From: Plutella xylostella
Taxonomy: Eukaryota; Arthropoda; Insecta; Lepidoptera; Plutellidae
Length of the DNA stretch: 64,000 nucleotides
Direction: 5' to 3'
Assembly: GCF_932276165.1 (NCBI RefSeq)
Contig: NC_064008.1
Span: forward strand, 6,391,001 to 6,455,000
Part shown: in pieces, positions 32,656 through 43,524 of the stretch
Position numbering within the stretch: position 1 is the stretch's first letter
How the letters are laid out: each line of letters opens with the position of its first letter
The notes under the pieces: generated by a model
Seen by the model: only the letters and a program-made list of their open reading frames with translations
Told to the model about the DNA's origin: nothing
The model's database searches: none
Position numbers and translations under genes: made by a program

Positions 32656-32891
32656 GCTTTGAAATCAGTAAAAGAGGGGAGGTTATTTTATTTATTTTTA
32701 ACTGGTAACCGTAGAAACATTTTACCGTTTTGTATCGTTTTGCCTCCTTGTGCTCTTAAATCCTAAAATAAACAAGAAACGTACCTGTATATAAAATGCT
32801 GGCTCCAAACAGAATCAGAAGAAAACACGGTGTCATTTTATTGGTTATCTGAAACAAAAAATACATTTATTATGGTTTAGTGCAGTAGTTA

Positions 32892-33104
32892 TAGTGCCAC
32901 AAACTTATCTGTTCCGGTGACAGCTCACGTAAATGTGTAATATTTCTTCATTCTATAAGATTTTAAGTTTGCCAGTAGTGGTAATTCGCTCTTGTGGTTT
33001 CAATAAACCCATCTAATCTATATAAATATATAATTCATTAGTAAATAATGAGATGTGTATCAATTTAGTTCGCTCTCACCGGAACAGATAAGTTTGTGGC
33101 GCTG
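32892..33104. mobile_element. MITE family M2, copy 2 (213 bp)
   Basis: The ends TAGTGCCACAAACTTATC and (reverse complement) CAGCGCCACAAACTTATC are flanked by TA at 32890-32891 and 33105-33106. Same length as copy 1 at 10761-10973, opposite orientation. Confidence 0.85.
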
Positions 33105-34023
33105 TATTTGATTAGAATTGTTTTTGTTTCTTAAACCAAAATTCTACTCAAAATGAATTTTTGTTTATGGTTTGTTGCTTGTTATTGTAATTGCTTGTAA
33201 CCTTTTGTATATTTTTCTTTGACTTTATTGTAACCTAAATTTTGCATGTATTTTATATTTTACTTACTGTCTGATTTAATTGTGATTCGTTTGTATAATG
33301 TAAGTCCTAAATTGGCCTATGTATGGCTTATACAATACCTAAACTATTATTTTGTCTTTTCCTGTGGATTTTGTGAAATAAATAAATAAATAGATATATT
33401 TACAAGTATTTTTTCCTTTATCGCAGAGTAGGTTTTAGTTTTAAGTATAAAAAATCTTAACACTTAAGTACTTATTTTATAGACACATTAAATTTATATC
33501 GGTACAATCTGTACAATATACCTAATGGAACAGCTCTGCTTTCCGGTAAGGCAATCGGTACTAAATTTCTACATGCTTTTAAAAATGTACAGGCATTTCT
33601 AGTTGGTGCCCTTTAATTACCACAACCTTTTCATTGGATTCACCACGGACTATTCTGCCCTTTGTACATGCATTTCGGAGCGAAATGTGTAAATTGGCGT
33701 AGAAGTCATGATTTTTATTATTCCATGGTGAATATCTATGTACACAATACAATCTAAATTACTTATTATAAACTTAAGAAAAACTTATGACTCTAGGTAC
33801 CTAACTATAAACAAAAAAACTATGTGTCTTCGCTCCGGAACGCATCCGACGCAAAGGTCCCCAAGGCGCTGGCAGCGTTGCCTCGCTGTACAGCCAGATA
33901 GATCCTCTGCATCAGAAACGCTCCAGAGCAGATTCTATGGTTGTAATAACAATGTAAGTACTGTTATGTTATTAACAAAGCTTTTCACTTCAGTTTTTCT
34001 ATTCCATTCACCTATTCCCTATA
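33105..34023. other. LINE-like AT-rich 3' tail and a short coding-like scrap
   Basis: 33145-33396 is T-rich and ends GTGAAATAAATAAATAAATAG, like a LINE/SINE 3' UTR plus (AAAT)n tail. 33830-33935 read on the minus strand gives L-A-V-Q-R-G-N-A-A-S-A-L-G-T-F, probably a mobile-element protein scrap; family not identified. Confidence 0.35.
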
Positions 34024-34551
34024 GCAGCGTTCCCACTACGCCGGACCGGCAGATCTGCCGAAAACCGGACACCGGACAGAGTGTTCACATTACATCGGAT
34101 CCCGGAAGAAATTCAGACAGTCCTCAGTAGAATTTGGACCTGCGCGCACTTTAAGTTTTTGTCTTTATAGACGTCTTCGGTCTTATCCCACAGAACAGGT
34201 CTCTCTTGGACAAGCGTAATTAAAGTTTCTGCTTGAATATCCATGCTAAACGTCTACTTTTACCAGAACATGCGAGCCGAATGACGTGAGTGGAACACGG
34301 GCGGGGCGAGGGGAGCACGAGCGGGGCGAGCGGGGGACAGATACCGGCACAAACTCGTTCACATTACTCCGGGCCCGGTCGTTCTACCGGCAATTCGTAG
34401 TGACAAAACGTTCGGTAGAAATGCCGGGCTCGGCAAAAATGCCGGACCCGGGATAAAGTGAATAGCTTCATATAAATTGTACAGCCACTAGCTCTTCCGG
34501 CAGATTTACCGGCGCGGCAGATCTGCCGGTCCGGCGTAGTGGGAACGCTGC
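34024..34551. mobile_element. 528-bp TIR element with perfect 37-bp ends
   Basis: 34024-34060 (GCAGCGTTCCCACTACGCCG...) is the exact reverse complement of 34515-34551. Further CCGG-rich inverted pieces (CGGACCCGGG, CCGGGCCCGG) continue inward. Non-coding, so a MITE-like derivative of an unidentified DNA transposon. Confidence 0.85.
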
Positions 34552-34624
34552 CTATCATTTGAAAAACCTTTTTCCTGCTTAAAATCGTGCTTTGCACAGA
34601 CACTCTGGCTTACGAAAAATTAAT

Positions 34625-34760
34625 TTCTTAGCGCTGTACCAAATACGACTCTATCTCGTTGCATTAAACGTACCGATTGCACGTTAGCTCCCATTCGTTT
34701 GTTTTTTTGCCAAGCAAGAGTGACCCGTCTGTCCATTTCCATACGAATGCATTGACACGC
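34625..34760. repeat. Fragment related to the inverted repeat around 10150-10675
   Basis: CTATCTCGTTGCATTAAACG and CGTACCGATTGCA match 10585-10620. 'CAAGAGTGACCC' resembles the outer arm there. Only one arm is present here. Confidence 0.5.
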
Positions 34761-34996
34761 CCTCCTACATATCCGGCGGAGAACGGGAGTGAAATCTATG
34801 CCACTGGTTTCAAAATTCGCCTCTGTTTCGTTTACGTCACTTTTGTGGCACTGTGGATAAACTTTTCTAGCTCCATAATGTATAAAACCCCCCTGACTGG
34901 TCTGTCAGGTCAGGTCAGGTATTCACCACAAGCAATAGTTACCATTATTGACTTGTGTCGATGACGTGAATTTTTTTTAAATGAAATAATGATGTT

Positions 34997-35151
34997 GATT
35001 CTGAAGGCAGAAATTCTAATTTTAACGCTGTCAAACTAAAAAATTTGCTAGCATAAAATGACATTTACGGAAACAATCATAGAGTCGAATTTTAAACAAA
35101 GAAATTAAGGTTTTGACATCGCTAAATTTAAAATTTCTGCCTTCAGAATCG
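34997..35151. mobile_element. Hairpin MITE, GATTCTGAAGGCAG ends
   Basis: GATTCTGAAGGCAGAAATTC and its reverse complement close the element. 'GCTGTCAAA' / 'TTTGACATCG' extend the arms. Ends are similar to the larger element at 36818-37221. Confidence 0.7.
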
Positions 35152-35769
35152 ATATCAATATTTATTTAAATTCAAAAGTTTTAAATAACATCACACTGTG
35201 ACCCTCACACTAGGTAACACCTCTGTATCGTGAGTGATCAGGTTTGAACTTACGTATAGATAAGGTACATCAAGGTCGAAAATTTAATATTATTGGACAA
35301 AACCCATTTATTTGACTATGAACTTAGTCAAATAAAATTGTTAGAAGATTTGTGACTTTATTCATTGGTACAATGGTTGAGCTTAAAACGGTTTGACAGT
35401 AAACAAAATTCGGGTAATTTTGTGTCAAAAGGACATTATAAAAATCGCAGAGGAGATTTTTGCAAGTCACACACCATCTGGTCCGTGTATTGTTAATCTA
35501 AGGTTTGAACCGACCACTCGAGAATCCGTCAATATTGTTCAATTAACGATACAAGAGTGAAACACGCGGCGGATGGATCAATATCTATTAATTGCATCAA
35601 TTTGATATGCAATCACGATAACTAGCTTGTACATAAAATTAACACTGCACAGGAGTATTATGTACAAGAGCATACAATGTACGTGCATATTATTATGTAT
35701 AACGTAATGAATTATAAAATATCATAATAATTATCATACTATCCTGTGCAAGCCCTGCACTATTATGTA

Positions 35770-35987
35770 TCCGAACTAATATTATAAATGCGAAATCAAG
35801 TAACTGTGTCTGTCGGTCAGTCTGTATATCTGTCTGTCATTTACTCTTTCACGCCAAAACTATTGAACGGATTTGAATGAAATTTGGTATACAGATGGCC
35901 CTGGGAAAGAACCCAGGCAATTTTTTATCCCGATATTCCCACGGGAAACCTTTTTAAAGCAAAGCGAAGCTCGCGGGCACAGGCTAA
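35770..35987 (+). mobile_element. Lep1-type non-autonomous Helitron
   Basis: Starts TCCGAACTAATATTATAAAT and ends GCGAAGCTCGCGGGCACAGGCTAA (3' CTRR). The body has the GTCTGTCGGTCAGTCTG run and 'GAACGGATTTGAATGAAAT' in the same order as the minus-strand copy at 14147-14355. Confidence 0.8.
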
Positions 35988-36817
35988 TTATGTATATTTA
36001 AAAGTGTAGAGTCTAATGCATTAATTTTTACCCTAGGGGCCCCATCGGGATTTGGGAATCAAAACGAAATAACATTGACAAAGTACCTACTACATTATTG
36101 TCAAATTAAATGAGGCGTTTGTTAAAAAAAAAAAAAGTTCCTTTTTGGAGAAATAGATGGCGTTGTCTGGGGTTGTACCAACTTTCAAACCCTCAGAACA
36201 CACTCAGATCACAATATGTTATTCTGTGAGGCTAACGAAATGTGAAAGTGACGTAGGTAGGTAGAATTGTAGTATTATTTTCTCTATGATGTCGATGTCA
36301 CTGTTGCTTCAGCGTTCAGTGCGATTGTGCGTACAGCCGTTCTTTTCAAGTTTTCTCAGTTTCCTTGTGTTTCTCCTGTATTAATTGAGTTGTAGTTGAG
36401 CTATCTGCTCCTCCTCCCTTGATACTGTAGAGTTAGTGCACTTGAGATAGTGACTCTTTTTATTATTTATTTAGGATCATACAATAAATAAAAATAGAAA
36501 ATCAGTTCTCGCACGCAGCACCCGTTCAAACGGCGCGCATAGAGAAAAGAACACTACGTGACGGCGCGGGTGCGTTCACAGAATACTTAGCACCACCCGA
36601 CATTTAATCACAAATAGTGAGTTCTTATTCTGAGTTTAGTACTCTTTGCTCTCTATGTAATTTTTGACAGTTGGTACACTGCGTTTTCACGCCATCTATC
36701 GGCTTACCCAAAAGCTCAACTGACAGCTGTCAAGGAAAACGGCTCATTCATTTCGAATCCGAAAATGGTTGTCAAAACAAGTTCGCGATGGGTACATGGT
36801 ACACTGTCATTGGTGTA
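35988..36817. other. No recognisable gene
   Basis: Non-coding. A moderately GC-richer patch at 36500-36570 (GCACGCAGCACCCG, GACGGCGCGGGTGCG) has weak internal inverted symmetry. No frame is convincing. Confidence 0.3.
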
Positions 36818-37221
36818 GATTCTGAAGGCACAAAATCAAAATTGAGTGCCTTAAATTCTTTCCCCCAAATTCATAGAGTTTTTTGACACATTACAATAGG
36901 TTTAAAATTGACGTTTTCATATACGAATTTCATCTAAGGGTGGGTTGCACCATTTAACATTAACTATTACAAACGTCAAATCTCTTGAAGATTGATCTCT
37001 CTCGTCAAGGGATTTGACGTTTGTAATAGTTAAAGTTAAATGGTGCAACCCACCCTAAGAGTCGAAACTCGTGTATTTCAATGTAAATTTTAACCTTGTT
37101 GTAAATTTAAAATACGCTCTATGAATCTGATGGTTATTTAAAATTCGATTATTTCCATCAATCTCATTTTCCACTAGCATAAACTGACATTACTAAAATT
37201 AAATTTTGTACCTTCAGAAAC
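36818..37221. mobile_element. TIR element (GATTCTGAAGG ends) containing a nested hairpin
   Basis: The ends GATTCTGAAGGCACAAAATC and, on the right, GATTTTGT-like ...TTTTGTACCTTCAGAA are inverted. 'CATAGAGTTTTTTGAC' and 'ACGCTCTATGAATC' lie symmetrically inside. A separate hairpin is inserted near its centre. Confidence 0.65.
36938..37055. mobile_element. 118-bp hairpin MITE nested in the TIR element, TAA duplication
   Basis: Nearly perfect arms of about 45 bp begin GGGTGGGTTGCACCATTTAA. Flanking TAA at 36935-36937 and 37056-37058 suggests a PIF/Harbinger-type 3-bp target duplication, as at 11988-12128. Confidence 0.85.
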
Positions 37222-37337
37222 GACAAAATTTATCTCAATTTATAGTAATAAAATGGCTGGGCACTAGATAATACTGCATTTCAATCAGTAATATACGTTT
37301 TATAAATATACTGTTGCTGATACAGTATAACGTTGTA

Positions 37338-37479
37338 CAGTCAGCTGCTTTAGTAGCTATACACTTTTGAACCTTGTCAAACTCACTAACTGTCTATTCA
37401 TTCATTCAAACATTGACGTTTTGTTTAGTAGGTATTTTCACAAGGTACAATAGTGTATAGCTTCTAAAGCAGCTGACTG
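37338..37479. mobile_element. Hairpin MITE, TA-flanked, CAGTCAGCTGC ends
   Basis: CAGTCAGCTGCTTTAGTAGC and its near reverse complement are flanked by TA (37336-37337, 37480-37481). The arms continue through 'TATACACTTTTG' and 'ACCTTGT'. Confidence 0.8.
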
Positions 37480-37913
37480 TACATAGGTATCGATGTAAAG
37501 TCCGCCCTTGAAACTCAGCAAATCAAACCCTACAGTGCCGTGTGACAGAACAAAGAAGATTCGGATTAAAATTCAGATCACTCGCCTCTCAAGGAGATCG
37601 AAAGTATTTCAGCACAATTTATTCATGAGCCTCCAATCGTGTTTACGGATATCGCCTCCTGTATTATTGTGTGTTTACGAAGTTCGCCTTCGACTAAATC
37701 TTGGTACAGTTTGGTGCAAACAACTTGATTGACCCTTTTGTGCTCTGTCAAACTAACTAAGGGTCAAATTTACCAAACGATAATGGTACCTACCTATTTA
37801 AAATTGTATTAAAGTCAAATTTTAAATACATTTTGTACCAACTGACAAACGCTTGACAGGCAACTAAATACGTTTAGCGTTTGGTGAAATTCCACCTAAA
37901 TGTCAATATTTAA

Positions 37914-38033
37914 GGGCGTCTTGCACAACAAAGTTAAATAAAATTAAATAGTTTGTCTCTTGCTCTGACAGTATAATGTCAGAGCAAGAGGTCATAGATT
38001 TAATTTTATTTAACTTTGTTATGCAATACGCCC
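37914..38033. mobile_element. 120-bp hairpin MITE, twin copy a
   Basis: The arms start GGGCGTCTTGCACAACAAAG and the loop is CAGTATAATG-like. Copy b at 38404-38523 has the same length and is inverted relative to a, as shown by the asymmetric inner segments (ATAGTTTGTCTC versus ATCTATGACCTC). Confidence 0.9.
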
Positions 38034-38403
38034 TTAAATAATGAATAGACAGTTTCTTAGTTTAACATGGTTTAAAAGTACATTAGCTTCCCACTACGAT
38101 ACTACCAAGTTTTTTTGAACTGTACCTACAGACGAAATCAGAAATAAAGTTAATAATAAATGCAATAGGGCAAGTCAGTTTAATAAGGTTGTATCTGTGG
38201 TTATTGTAATTTATTAGATTACTTAAGTACAGATAAAATAAGTACGTACATATTTATTTACCATTTCACCTTGAACCAGTAACGTAGAACGATAAACGAA
38301 AATTGTTTAGGTAACGGCAGAAACGTATAAAACTAGCAAATTGTTAATGAATAAAAGTGATTTTATTAGTTTGACAAGCCTAACCAAAAGTTAAACTTAT
38401 TTA

Positions 38404-38523
38404 GGGCGTCTTGCACAACAAAGTTAAATAAAATTAAATCTATGACCTCTTGCTCTGACATTATACTGACAGAGCAAGAGACAAACTATTTAATTTTATT
38501 TAACTTTGTTGTGCAAGACGCCC
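38404..38523. mobile_element. 120-bp hairpin MITE, twin copy b
   Basis: Inverted relative to copy a, 370 bp downstream of its end. In both, TTAA-like sequence borders the right end. Confidence 0.9.
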
Positions 38524-39043
38524 TTAAAATATGTATTAATCAATGTTTAATTAGATTTTGTACAGACAGACGTTTGGCAGGCGACTAAATACGTTTAATG
38601 TTTGGCAAAGTCAACATAAAAGACCGATAACGCTAACTTTGGAACAGATAAAAGATAGTTAATGAATAAGTTATTATATTTATTTCAATAAACAAAATGT
38701 GTAAATACTCGTACATACATACAAAGTCGAATTTTCTCAAACCTCTCTACAAAACTCTGTCCTTACCTCCCCAAGGAAATTAAAGTCACCACTTGAACAA
38801 ATTGATTTTGCCAAACGAAACTCAGCTTAAACCGTAATCCTATTGAATTCATAATCCTATTAAATAAATAATAAGGGAAATTTTGTGGTCCTTCAAAGTC
38901 AGACTTGACTATTGATGGAGATTGGAGTAATTTTATTATACCTACCTAATTTCTAATTTACTTTGCTAATGAGAGACCTGTCCAGTTCTGGATTAATTAA
39001 ATTAGATTTAGGCCGAATTGAAGGGTTTAAATGAAATTAAGAT
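38524..39043. other. No gene; short direct repeats
   Basis: GCAGGCGACTAAATACGTTTAATGTTTGG at about 38578-38606 resembles 37857-37883 (GGCAACTAAATACGTTTAGCG), so the flanks of the twin hairpins are themselves related. The whole 37740-38640 block may therefore be a diverged duplication. Confidence 0.4.
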
Positions 39044-39181
39044 CCAATTTCACAATAATCGGTAAAATCGTAACCGTTGATCAATCATACGTCATCTCCA
39101 TATAAAATTCTTGACAGATGTGTCAAAAGTCAACCATTCATACCTGGTTATGCTCTAACCGACAATGGAGAAATTGGCACT
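39044..39181. mobile_element. MITE family M1, copy 4 (inverted orientation)
   Basis: The ends CCAATTTCACAATAATCGG and GACAATGGAGAAATTGGCACT are inverted; interior 'CTTGACAGATGTGTCAAAAG'. It lies in a decayed repeat shared with 14540-14575. Confidence 0.75.
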
Positions 39182-40355
39182 AATTGGGCACGCTAGGTAG
39201 TACAACCATAATCTGGGATTAAAAATTAAAATTTAGAAAGATCTACCCTATTATTCATTTAACTAAAACGTTCAATAACTTTTTAATGAATCTCAGGGCT
39301 AGTATATAACTTTTAAGTAAAGTTTCGATAGTAGGTACTTAAGCTACCTACTGTTCCTATCTACACCTCAAGTATGTAACATAATATGAGAGTCACATGA
39401 TATGAACCCGAGTTTTTGCCTAAAGCAAAAAACCTACAATGGGTAGGTAGGTATTTCTAAGACATAATAATTATTATAACAACATTTTATACGTAGAAAA
39501 TACATCTAAGGTTGTCATGTAGAGATTAAGTAACCTGTTTTGCTTTACAAATAGGGTTACAAACAGGTTATTTTATCACATTGTGTCTGATATAGTTATA
39601 TAATATGTATACAGAATGTATACAATACATTCTCCATAGTAAAAAGTTACGTGACCAACAAAATTTCTATGGAAAATGATTTTTTTTTTGCGAATTTTGA
39701 AATTCTGTGTTCAGTTTCGGGCTTAGATATAACATGCTGCACATGTAGTACATGTACGTTTCGGCTTAGTATACCCTTTTTGCAACACTATCTATGTTTT
39801 GGAATTATTTATATGAAATATCACAAATAAATAGGTAATAGGCATAATATTATATTTGAGTTTGATGTTACACACTGTAGATAATTTAATGACTTCATTA
39901 TTCCAAGCCCACTACAAAAAGTAAAATAGGCTACTTTGAGCTACATAAATCATTTTATTTCGTAAGTAATTCATTTTATTTTATTTTCGCTGTGACAGCC
40001 CTACACGCGACCTATATCAAATTGTAGACAAGTGACATTCGCCAAATTGGGTCGGAAAATAATAACTGAACGTCTCTTTATTGTAATGGACTACACCTAA
40101 GGGACCATCCTTTTATGTTCCATCGTGGCCAGCCAAGTGTGGACTCCAGGAAATATATCTGTCCGTAAAGAAAGGTATGAAACGTAGGTCAGTTTATGCT
40201 GGATTTGAAGTCATAAGTTTTTATTTATAATATGGTATTTATTTTGTTGTAGTGGCAGTTGTAACATTGTGTATTTTTGCATGTTAATGATTTTATAAAA
40301 ATATTTTTATTTCTGCAATAGTGGTTTTCAGACTGCCTCTTAATGCCGGGTAATC
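39182..40355. other. No gene; decayed repeat at 39612-39785
   Basis: 39612-39785 includes 'TTCGGGCTTAGATATAACAT' and 'CGGCTTAGTATACCCTTTTTG', the reverse of 32522-32600. The remainder is AT-rich unique sequence. Confidence 0.4.
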
Positions 40356-40526
40356 GTTTTAATAGCGTACGGGTTTGATCACGCACGCAGGATTGCCCCG
40401 CTCGCGTGACACCCGCAAGTGTTCTTTTCATACAAGTATTTATGGTAATGCGTGGAATATGCACGCGGGACGCGGGAAAATGAAGCACAACCCGCGTGCG
40501 TGATCGAATCTGCACGCTGTTAAAAC
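40356..40526. mobile_element. Hairpin MITE, GATCACGCACGC ends
   Basis: GTTTTAATAGCGTACGGG and its imperfect reverse complement at 40508-40526 bracket the element. 'GATCACGCACGC' / 'GCGTGCGTGATC' pair exactly. Confidence 0.75.
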
Positions 40527-40670
40527 ACCCTTATTCCAATACTGTCACTATGCAAACACAAAAATGTTAGTGAAATATACCTACATTCAGATTTGGCGTC
40601 CAATCCAAGCCGTCAGTCACTAAACAAAAATTTATAATTTTATATAGTGGCGATATTTAATATAATATAA

Positions 40671-40917
40671 TAATATGTGGGGACATCTCACACACGGCCA
40701 TCCGACCCCAAGCTAGGCAGAACCTGTGTTATGGGTGTCGGACAGCTGATATATCTACACAAATACATAGATAGATAGATACTAAATATAAATATCAACA
40801 CCCAAGACCCGAGAACAAATATCTGTGTTTAAACAAATATCTGCCCCAGCCGGGAATCGAACCCGGGACCTTCGGCTCAGTAGTCAGGGTCACTAACCAC
40901 TACGCCATTCAGCCGTC
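40671..40917 (-). mobile_element. SINE (A-type head, alternative body)
   Basis: Near-identical in layout to 11254-11504: body end 'GGGGACATCTCACACACGGC' at the left, (GATA)n-like stretch ATAGATAGATAGATAC, linker with 'CAAATATCTG', and tRNA-like head at the right. No clean target duplication seen. Confidence 0.75.
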
Positions 40918-42299
40918 TATTTGAATAAGCGTGCCGGAGGGTTACTATAATTTTGACTAAAGTTTTTCTGTAAGCTCAGATTTTTTACTGTAATGCAACA
41001 CTAAAGTGTACAATCCATCTATAAAATCATGAAAATGAAGAGTGCTATTTTGCAAAGACTTCTGTTATTTACAGTTAAAAATATAATACCGAATGATATT
41101 CTCTTTTTAACAGATTTAATTAAATAAAAGGTAATAAAAAAAATTACCGTGTTCATGACTTAATAGAATGGACTGTAACTAACTGAAAACAATCAAGGTT
41201 TTACGAGAGAGGGATTAATTTATATGTGGGTAGGTCTCTCTAATCTATGATATTGAAACAAATCTGGTTACTATTCAAAAACATCCATTAGGTACTATTC
41301 TAAAGGAACTTTCCGTTTATAAGCTAAAAAAAGTACCGGTTCTTAATATTTTCATTAATACCTACAATAAATATTGTATTTAGAAGAAACATAATTTGTA
41401 ACAATAACTCACAATAACTTAGCAAACTTACCATAACAACGTAATTTCACGATCACAAAACGAACCAACCGTCGAAAATCCAGGCCACTATTCAACGTCA
41501 CCGCGCCAAATTAAAGAACGCAACTTCGAAAAAAGAAAAACAAAACAAAAGCCGGTGAAAATACTGGCACAAAAGATTTTCGCGCGCACCGCGTTCGAAT
41601 TTCAAAATCTCCTTCTGCCTCAGCGTGCGACCGAGGCAAAGGCTCGCCCGTCACTGGCGGGAACTGCGAATGATAGCTTCGTTCCAAGTTTGAAAGCCGA
41701 CCACAGACCCGCATTTTGGCGGTAATGGAGACCATAGAGTTAATAAAGGGGTAAACATAGTAATGAAAAAACAAACCCCTGTTTTCCTCAAAATTGAAAG
41801 GTGGCTTGAATTACAAAAAATATTTCTTCCTATATTTACTTACCTTAGATTTAGATTTATTTATACTTGGCTTACACCTTACACCTAGTACTTAGGAATG
41901 TCAACAACATTGTAATTGTCCTTTTGAAGAGGCCCTACTACCGTACCACCACCGACACAATAATCCATAAGCAGCGTCACGCCTCTGTCAAACATCTGTC
42001 AGATACATATAAGTTACGTCCATGTTACGTCGGATTGTTAATTGCTAATGTTCAGTGGCGGTAACCCCACTGTTCAGTTAGTGGACGTAATTATTGGCTA
42101 ATTACTTGGATGACACAGATGAAAATTTACTTGCTAACCCTATTTTCAAGCTATTTTCGCTGTCTATTCTGTTCCACCTCTATGCTCGTGCTCTGTGGTT
42201 TTCTTCATCACGCAAGTGTCAAAATTAACGTTCAACATAATGAGTCAGTATTCCGAATTTATAATTTGGTACGGTTAATTTCCATTTCATGTGGTTAAC
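40918..42299. other. No recognisable gene; GC-richer patch at 41500-41720
   Basis: 41500-41720 is locally richer in G+C and CpG (TTTTCGCGCGCACCGCG, GGCTCGCCCGTCACTGGCGG) and could be a host promoter or exon remnant, but no conserved frame is visible on either strand. Confidence 0.3.
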
Positions 42300-43032
42300 T
42301 TGTAGTAGCGGTGTAGTGGGGCACCTAGCGGTAGTACCTTTCAGGTTCAACAGTCGATCCTTTAGGGATGTTCGAATCATACTGGTCCGCAGGTGCCTTG
42401 CAAATCTCTCACCAGTGGCTCCAAGTAGATGTAGAGCACGCAACGGCCACACTGCGGTAAACCACGTCGACTCGTGGGACAGCTGATAAGCACAGGACAT
42501 TGGCATACTTGGCGGGATAGCAAAGGCATGGTGGAAGGCCTGGGAGGCAGCAGAGGCACACAGAGGCTGTCGGCAGACACTGCATCTAAACTCTTCCCCG
42601 GTCGTAGCGGTCTCCGTTCCATCGGAAATGGGAGAGGGAGCGAGAGAGTGCACATGTGGTCGCGCGCCCACTTGCGCACTATAAATTATCTGCGTATCGG
42701 ATTGCTTCTGGATAATTGGACTTGGAAATGGAAAAGACCTGTGGCGATGAACTGAAGTAGAGAGGTTCAGTATTGATGCGTACTGTGCTTTGTCTGATGT
42801 TTGCACGTAGGTAGCTCAGGGAGAGTGGTCGTTCTTGTGCTGAACTGGAATGACAGCGTAAGCTCGGCAGCACCCTGGGTGATCGAGCAGCCCTATTTAG
42901 GGAAGCACTGCTCGCCTCATACGGAGGACGGGACTAGAAAAGGTGTCCTAAAAATGCTCATTCCGCCACACTTTAAGGAGGCAGTAACCACGGCTGTCTT
43001 CGCATTTCATCTATCGTGGTCGAAGAAACAAA
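42300..43032 (+). mobile_element. 5' region of RTE-like LINE
   Basis: GC-richer sequence leading directly into the endonuclease frame, including 'GGGAAGCACTGCTCGCC' and 'GGAGGACGGGACTAG'. The small overlapping frames on both strands show no known domain and are treated as part of this leader. Confidence 0.4.
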
Positions 43033-43524
43033 ATGAAGATAAACCAAATCACTCTCGGTTCCTGGAATGTACGTACACTTTTGGATCGTGACAAGAACTT
43101 TTGCTCTGAAAGAAAAACTGCAATTGTTGCCCGTGAGCTACGTCGTTACAATGTGGACATAGCAGCGTTGAGTGAGACCCACCTAGCAAATGAGGGGGAA
43201 ATAACTGAAATCGGCGGTGGCTATACGTTTTATTGGAAGGGTACACCTGATACAGAACCAAGACGCTCAGGCGTAGGATTTGCGATTAAAAACTCGATAG
43301 CAAAAAAACATACTGAGTATCCTGTATTTACATCAGATCGTTTAATATCTCTGCGTCTACATATGGAAAATGACAGGTTCCTAAATCTGATCAGCGTATA
43401 TGCGCCTACAATGACTAACGATGATGATGTCAAGGACCGTTTTTATGAGGAGCTGGCCAGCCATATTTCGAATATCAATTCGGCAGAGAAAATCCTCCTG
43501 CTGGGAGTTTTTTACCGAGGTTAA
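43033..43524 (+). pseudogene. LINE (RTE-like) APE endonuclease, 3'-truncated
   Basis: 163 codons. Residues 8-157 match the start of an apurinic-type endonuclease domain: N12 (SWNVRTLL), E48 (ALSETHL), a YAP motif (SVYAPT) and a damaged end in which the expected GDFN reads GVFY. The GSWNVRTLLD opening is typical of RTE-like LINEs. After about 43505 the sequence turns into unrelated AT-rich DNA, so RT is missing. It would nick target DNA in an intact element; here it is dead. Confidence 0.8.

Noticed and set aside
42225..42873. Overlapping frames on both strands upstream of the RTE endonuclease as host genes
   Set aside because: No conserved motif, mutual overlap, and position in the leader of a LINE fragment.
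43033..43524. Host endonuclease gene
   Set aside because: Opening motif and truncation match a LINE endonuclease; the GDFN motif is lost and the frame ends in unrelated DNA.
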